From Manis javanica (Eukaryota > Chordata > Mammalia > Pholidota > Manidae): a stretch of 64,000 nt of DNA. Position 1 is the stretch's first letter, and every line of letters starts with the position of its first letter. The notes under the pieces were generated by a model. It was not told the DNA's origin, searched no databases, and was given only the letters and a program-made list of their open reading frames with translations. Shown piece after piece: positions 59,481 to 64,000 of the stretch. Both the position numbers and the translations under genes were made by a program. The stretch covers positions 2,991,001 to 3,055,000 of the forward strand of contig NC_133170.1 of assembly GCF_040802235.1 (NCBI RefSeq), read 5' to 3'.

Positions 59481-59999
59481 GGTGATACTTAGTGGTGCAC
59501 TTACTTTATGTGTGAAGGGTGGGTGAGCAGGCAGTGGGTGTTAAATGTACAGCACCCAGATTTTCCAAAATAGTGTCTGCTTCACATTATGTGCTTAAAT
59601 GAGTATAATTTATACCTTATATCAGGAAGTGGTACCATCTACCTCTTTTCTAATGCAATGAACATGGGAATCATCCTAGATTTGTCCATTCAAATCCTTG
59701 GTATAACAGTTTTTTTCTGTTACTGTAAAAAGTATCCCTAGGGAAGTAGTCTGTTACAGTTGACTTACAGGTCTCTGAGCTGCCAGACCCTTAAGCTTGT
59801 TCCTGAAGGTAAAAACTTGTCCTTCTGCCTTCATATTATCAGTACCTAATGCCTGGACTTGAGGCTAATGGAGTGACTGAATGACCACATGAATGAACAG
59901 TTAGATGTACTCCTTTGAGAAATATTACTTCCCATTTTTATGTCTTCTTGTTTTAACATATTGAGCTAGGCTTAATAGAGGTTATAAAGACAACCTTAA

Positions 60000-60445
60000 A
60001 GGAGTTCACATTAAGATAGGTGAAATGAGTCATTGTTTATGTGTAAGATTTTGGTACAGAATAGCAGAAATGAGAAGAAATTATTTCCAGTTAAAGAGAT
60101 TAGAGAACTGACATATTCTGAACCCTAAAAAATGTAGAATTTTAATGGGAAAAGATTGAAAGTTGACCAAAGATGAAAACCATTTGAACAGGGGCACCAA
60201 ACTGGGGAACTGGAGGCCATGCTCCGTGCACATCCCGTGGTCGGCTGTGGCTGGACCACAGAGTTGGTGCGTGAGGAGGAGCAGTGGTGGTGAGGGGGTC
60301 GGAGCCAAACCAGAAAGAGTATCGATCGCAGGAACAGACAGTGGGCGGTGTGAAGAGCCAGAGACTTTTGAGCACAGGAATGATGTGATTTTAGTTACCC
60401 CATAATTTTAAGTAGAAGATCACTCCGCTAGCACATGAGAGAAGT
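60000..60445 (-). mobile_element. L2-like LINE fragment, antisense
   Basis: 'GAGCACAGGAATGATGTGAT', 'AGTAGAAGATCACTCCGCTA' and 'AGGAACAGACAGTGGGC' resemble a second inverted L2. The CpG-rich middle (60220-60350) is atypical. Confidence 0.55.
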
Positions 60446-61039
60446 AACATCAGGGGAACCGGTAAGATACGCTATTGAAAGTAATGCCACTGTGACACAA
60501 AGAAAAGCAGTGTGAATGGAAAAGGGAACAGGTGAGACACACTAGGAAACGATACTTCCTAAAAAATGAGTTAGGACTTTCGCCAGCCTTCACAAACATC
60601 ATGAACATTCCAAGAAGTTAAAGCAAACAGCTTACTTTATGTTTCTTTGAAAGTTTGTTAAAAACTTTCCTGCGTGTTCTTTATAACTGGTGGCTTTGAA
60701 GAGAACTGGTCTAAACTATAGCTCCTCAAGCGCTTGGCTTCTCTTTCCTTTTAAACCTAATTAACCCACAGATGCTCTCTTCTGAGAAAGTGAACCATTT
60801 GAAGTTGCCCACTTTCCCCTAAATTATTAAAATTTATGTTTCTTTTTTTAATAAAATAGTTTCTTAATATAATGGAATTTTTTTTTTACCAGTTTTATTA
60901 CAGTGGCTATCTTAAGTACCTAAACCCAAATCCAAATAAAATAAATCTTAATATGTGAAATATAATACTAAATAAAATTTATTCATTTCTGTTCTCTTGT
61001 TTTTCTCTTAATTCAGGTTTTAGAAAGTTAGTAAGCTTT

Positions 61040-62470
61040 GTCTTGAACGTTGTCTTTTTTTTTCTATTTGGAAATAATTGCAGATTTATAAAGAATCACA
61101 AAAGTACTACAAAGAACATCAAAATACCCTTTACTCAGATTTACCTGTTGTTAACATTTTACCCCCTTTATTCTATCACTTTCTCTCCCACATGTGTAAA
61201 GTTTGTGTGTAGATGTGTTTCTTTATATGTTCATGTGTATATGTATGTATGTAAGTGTATAACACACACAGTTTGCTTTTGTGAGTCATTTGAGGGTAAG
61301 TTACAAACATCATTGCCCTTTATTCCTAAATACTTCAATGTGTATTTCCTATAAGTAGGGCTATGTATTACAGACCCACAGTAGTTACCAAGTTCATAAA
61401 TTTATACTGGTAAAACACTGAACCAGCCATCCATGTTCTAATTTTGTCAGTTGACCTATTTGTCCAACATAGAATTTTCTCTCTAGTCCAGGATCCAGTC
61501 TGGAGTTAGGTGTTGAGTTTAACTGTCATCTTTTTAGCCTCTTTTAGTCTGGTACATTTGTAAAGAACATAAGTCTCCTTCTCTTTTCCCCTCACTTTGT
61601 GTTTTCCTGATGTTGCCTCGTGATTACACTGGGCTTTGTGGTTTTGGCTGGTATCTATGTAGGTGACACTGCATTCTGCAAGGTACCCTATCTGGACTCA
61701 GTGTCCGTCAGTCCCTCTCTAGTGATAGTAATTTTGATCACCAGTCAAGGTGTTGACCCATTTCCTCACTGTATAATTACTTTTTTTCCCTTTGCAACTA
61801 ATAAGCACTCAGTGGAAGATGATTGCAGATTTCTTGATCCACGTAAAATTTCCATGTTTGATTCACGTTTGTTGTGATTCTTACCTGATCCTGCCTTTGC
61901 CGTGGTTGTTGCAAATGGCCGTGTTCCAGCTCTAGCACTCTCTGTATTCACCATTCATCCCGACACATTTTGCTCTCAGCAGGAGCCCTCCCTTCTCCCC
62001 CATTTACTTATTATCAATATAGGCTGATGAAGGAGAACTATGTTCTTTACAAATGTACCAGACTAAAAGAGGTGGTTTATAATTCATTAATTATGTCAGT
62101 ATTTAAATTGCCCTGGATTTGACCAGTGGCGGGCACCTTCCACTGGCTTTTGTACTTTTGTGCCATTTCCCATCATTTCTTCTTTTTTTAAATACTTCCT
62201 TTCTGGCATAACAAGATGTTCCAGGTTCATCTTGTACCTGTCCTATCTCAGCCTTGGAATCCGCCATATCTGCACAGGCCCCTGTTGAACATTGTCTTTT
62301 AAGTTGTGTGTAATGACATACGATGAGCAACAACCACAAGGACTAGGGATGAGTGAGAGCTCGGGAGAAAGAGCAGGTGTGTTCTTACACCATCCCTCTC
62401 ACCAGGTACTGTGGGCGCTATGGCGAAAAACCAAAGAACTGGAGATTCTTTGAAAGAATATCAAGAATAT
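61040..62470 (-). mobile_element. Old L1 (L1ME-like) 3' region, antisense
   Basis: 'TTGCAGATTTATAAAGAATC', 'TTTACTCAGATTTACCTGTT', 'CAAACATCATTGCCCTTTAT', 'TCCTAAATACTTCAATGTGT', 'AGTCCAGGATCCAGTCTGGA', 'GTTTTCCTGATGTTGCCTCG' and 'CAAGATGTTCCAGGTTCATC' follow an inverted L1ME 3' region over about 1.4 kb. A TG/TA-rich stretch lies at 61195-61270. Confidence 0.7.
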
Positions 62471-62886
62471 AATCAGATTCTAAACCCTAGAAAAAAATAA
62501 ATAAGTTTTAGTGTAGTAGAGAATAGCTCAGTTTTGTTGTGTTTTCTGCAGGGTGAGGGAATTAGAGAGGAGGAATCACGCTCACTCCTCAGGGTTCCCT
62601 TGCCTCTAGTCTCTTCGCCTCATCCTGCAGACCACCGATGTTTCTGAGACACTCCGCTTAGCCGTGCTCACCTGTGTCGCGTCAGGATCGCGCCTCATTT
62701 CTGTCCTCCCTCATATCCCATGACTTTGAATGTGAATCCCATGATTCATCAGATGTGTTAGTGTCTCTTACTTAACTCTAAATGTTTTATTAACCCTTTT
62801 TTGAACACTTGAGTCTTCCAAATATTTATTAATATGTTTTATTTATTGCTCATTATTTTTAACTGGCTATTTATTTATGCTTTAAG

Positions 62887-62998
62887 GGTTACTATTATGA
62901 AAGATAAAGATACCAGGAAGAGTAAAGGGGTTGCATTTATTTTATTTTTGGATAAAGACTCTGCACAAAACTGTACCAAGGCAATAAACAACAAACAG
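62887..62998 (+). CDS. ZCRB1: ZCRB1 exon 4: RNP1 and second half of the RRM
   Basis: A 112-nt exon, acceptor TATGCTTTAAG/GGTTAC, donor AAACAG/GTAAGC. It completes Lys38 and encodes [15 protein letters not shown]1 KGVAFILF (residues 51-58), then [17 protein letters not shown] to residue 75. The order RNP2-RNP1 with a 33-residue spacing is typical of an RRM. The acceptor's T-rich tract is AT-mixed and rather weak. Sequence identity with known mammalian ZCRB1 is near complete; one difference from the human protein as I recall it is Lys for Arg in NCT(K/R)A. Confidence 0.97.
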
Positions 62999-63354
62999 GT
63001 AAGCCATTCATTCCCAACAAGGTTTTTAACCCAAAAGCCTTTGTGCTCATTCATACCGAAAGTGTGGAGATGCGGTGAATGGTCAGATCTGACAGATACC
63101 AGGAGATTCAAGGGTATTTAACGTACAGGAAAGGCAAGAGATCAAAACCCGTGTGGGCTCCCAAAACACTGGTAGAATCCTAAGGAGTAAGAATCTCTTC
63201 TGTCAGCTAGAATCTGTCACTCCTGAGTGCGCAGTTGATAAAAACATATCAAATACAGAATGAAATTGAAGGCCTGATGGGATGGGATCCAACAGCTGTG
63301 GTTTTAGGTTTTGGTTAAGTGCGTCCCTTGCGCTTGCCTCTCCCCTCGGCCCAG
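62999..63354 (+). other. ZCRB1: ZCRB1 intron 4, 356 bp
   Basis: A short intron, GTAAGC to CCTCGGCCCAG. No repeat seen. The right end is C-rich, matching the GC-rich exon that follows. Confidence 0.9.
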
Positions 63355-63462
63355 CTGTTCGGCAGAGTGATCCGCGCAAGCATCGCCATCGACAACGGAA
63401 GAGCCGCCGAGTTCATCCGGCGCCGCAGCTACTTCGACAAATCCAAGTGTTACGAATGCGGG
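63355..63462 (+). CDS. ZCRB1: ZCRB1 exon 5: end of the RRM and first half of the zinc knuckle
   Basis: A 108-nt, phase-0 exon of 36 codons (residues 76-111): [36 protein letters not shown]. The first part closes the RRM (strand 4). CYEC starts the CCHC zinc knuckle (C-x2-C-x4-H-x4-C); its His and last Cys must be in the next exon, off the window. Donor GGG/GTACGT. Nearly every third codon position is G or C (CGC, GCC, ATC, GAC, AAC, CGG), unlike exons 2-4, which are AT-rich. Protein differences from human as I recall it are conservative (Arg for Lys in RVI(R/K)A, Ser for Asn in RRR(S/N)Y). Confidence 0.97.
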
Positions 63463-64000
63463 GTACGTGTGCCTGACACTTACTGTGCGTTTCCATAGTC
63501 GAAGGTCTCTCTCACATCCTTGTTTTATTTGTGCTCCCGAAACTGGCTGAAACTGGGTTATAAAAGTTGCTATATGCTGGAGCTCTAGAACCCTCTAAGT
63601 AAACCGGATTAAAATACCGTATGTAAAGATAACCCGAGTTGGGGAATATAGAGTGGCATTTTCTCTAGTTTCTAAATCTTTAAAATTGTTAGGTTAACAA
63701 GTGTCAGAGTAAAATTACTTAACATTCCGAAAGATTTTGGTGACCCATTTTTGTGTTCATAGGATATTGCCTGTTTCTGTATATTTGCTAATGTTTGGCA
63801 TCACAGTTAGTATAAACAGTATCTTATGACCTGTCCTCTATGGGATATTGTGTTTTAAAGTTGGGGTTGTTTTTTTTCCTGTTAGGGCTAATGGTCTATA
63901 ACAACCATCCCCAAATGTCCTCACCTAGTTGCCCGAATCCGCTGTCACCCATTCATACTTGTGATCGGGCAAGATGGATAGTCACAGAGCAGTTAGTTCT
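63463..64000 (+). other. ZCRB1: ZCRB1 intron 5 (runs off the right edge)
   Basis: Starts GTACGT. I see no further ZCRB1 exon, no repeat and no other gene up to the edge. About half of the ZCRB1 protein (the Lys-rich and acidic C-terminal part) lies beyond. Confidence 0.85.

Larger units (their letters stand above)
57595..62886 (+). other. ZCRB1: ZCRB1 intron 3, 5.3 kb
   Basis: GTAAGT to TTTATGCTTTAAG. It holds a MIR, two L2 relics and a large antisense L1 relic, listed separately. Stretches 57600-58600, 59480-60000 and 60450-61040 show nothing recognised. Confidence 0.85.

Noticed and set aside
55537-63462. U12-type introns in ZCRB1, which would suit a minor-spliceosome gene
   Set aside because: All visible donors are GTAAGT, GTAAGC or GTACGT; none has the ATATCCTT or GTATCCTT signature.
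1-64000. CRISPR arrays, operons, riboswitches, tRNA or rRNA genes
   Set aside because: No regular spacer arrays, no tRNA A/B box genes beyond MIR relics and no rRNA text; the window is mammalian nuclear DNA.

Overview
This window is nuclear DNA from a placental mammal. It holds split genes with GT-AG introns, a CpG-island promoter in an AT-rich setting, and abundant L1, L2, MIR, MER and Tigger remnants. Two genes are recognisable. ZCRB1 (U11/U12 snRNP 31K protein) runs on the + strand from a CpG island near 54.3-54.55 kb off the right edge, with coding exons at 55537-55622, 57566-57594, 62887-62998 and 63355-63462. PPHLN1 (periphilin-1, a HUSH-complex subunit) runs on the - strand, with coding exons at 36557-36648, 27895-28053, 25600-25661 and 7796-7995. 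The C-terminal half of periphilin lies beyond the left edge and the rest of ZCRB1 beyond the right edge.

Layout: 1-7.8 kb is PPHLN1 intron. 8-25.6 kb is a long PPHLN1 intron with MER20, L2, MIR, hAT and old L1 pieces and an isolated CpG-rich patch near 12.7-12.95 kb. 25.6-36.7 kb carries three PPHLN1 exons. 38.48-44.87 kb is a nearly full-length, relatively recent L1 on the + strand, antisense to PPHLN1, with an 18-bp target-site duplication. It sits inside an older L1. 45-53.9 kb is repeat-rich, with a possible 54-nt PPHLN1 exon at 46366-46419. 53.9-54.85 kb is the CpG island with a CRE and an ETS motif. 55-64 kb is ZCRB1.

The L1 is dead: ORF1 has a frameshift and a nonsense codon, ORF2 has several frameshifts and two nonsense codons, and the RT catalytic FADD motif reads FAND. 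Its position inside a gene whose product (HUSH) silences L1s is the most thought-provoking feature. I saw no Alu, B1, CAN-SINE, Bov/CHR or ERE-type SINE. A laurasiatherian with few SINEs, such as a pangolin, would fit, but that is a weak inference.

I found no sign of a wholly new genetic system. The findings are loci where a known gene, repeat or base-composition pattern deserves checking. Repeat names come from recall of consensus features, so their borders are approximate; exon borders were read base by base.
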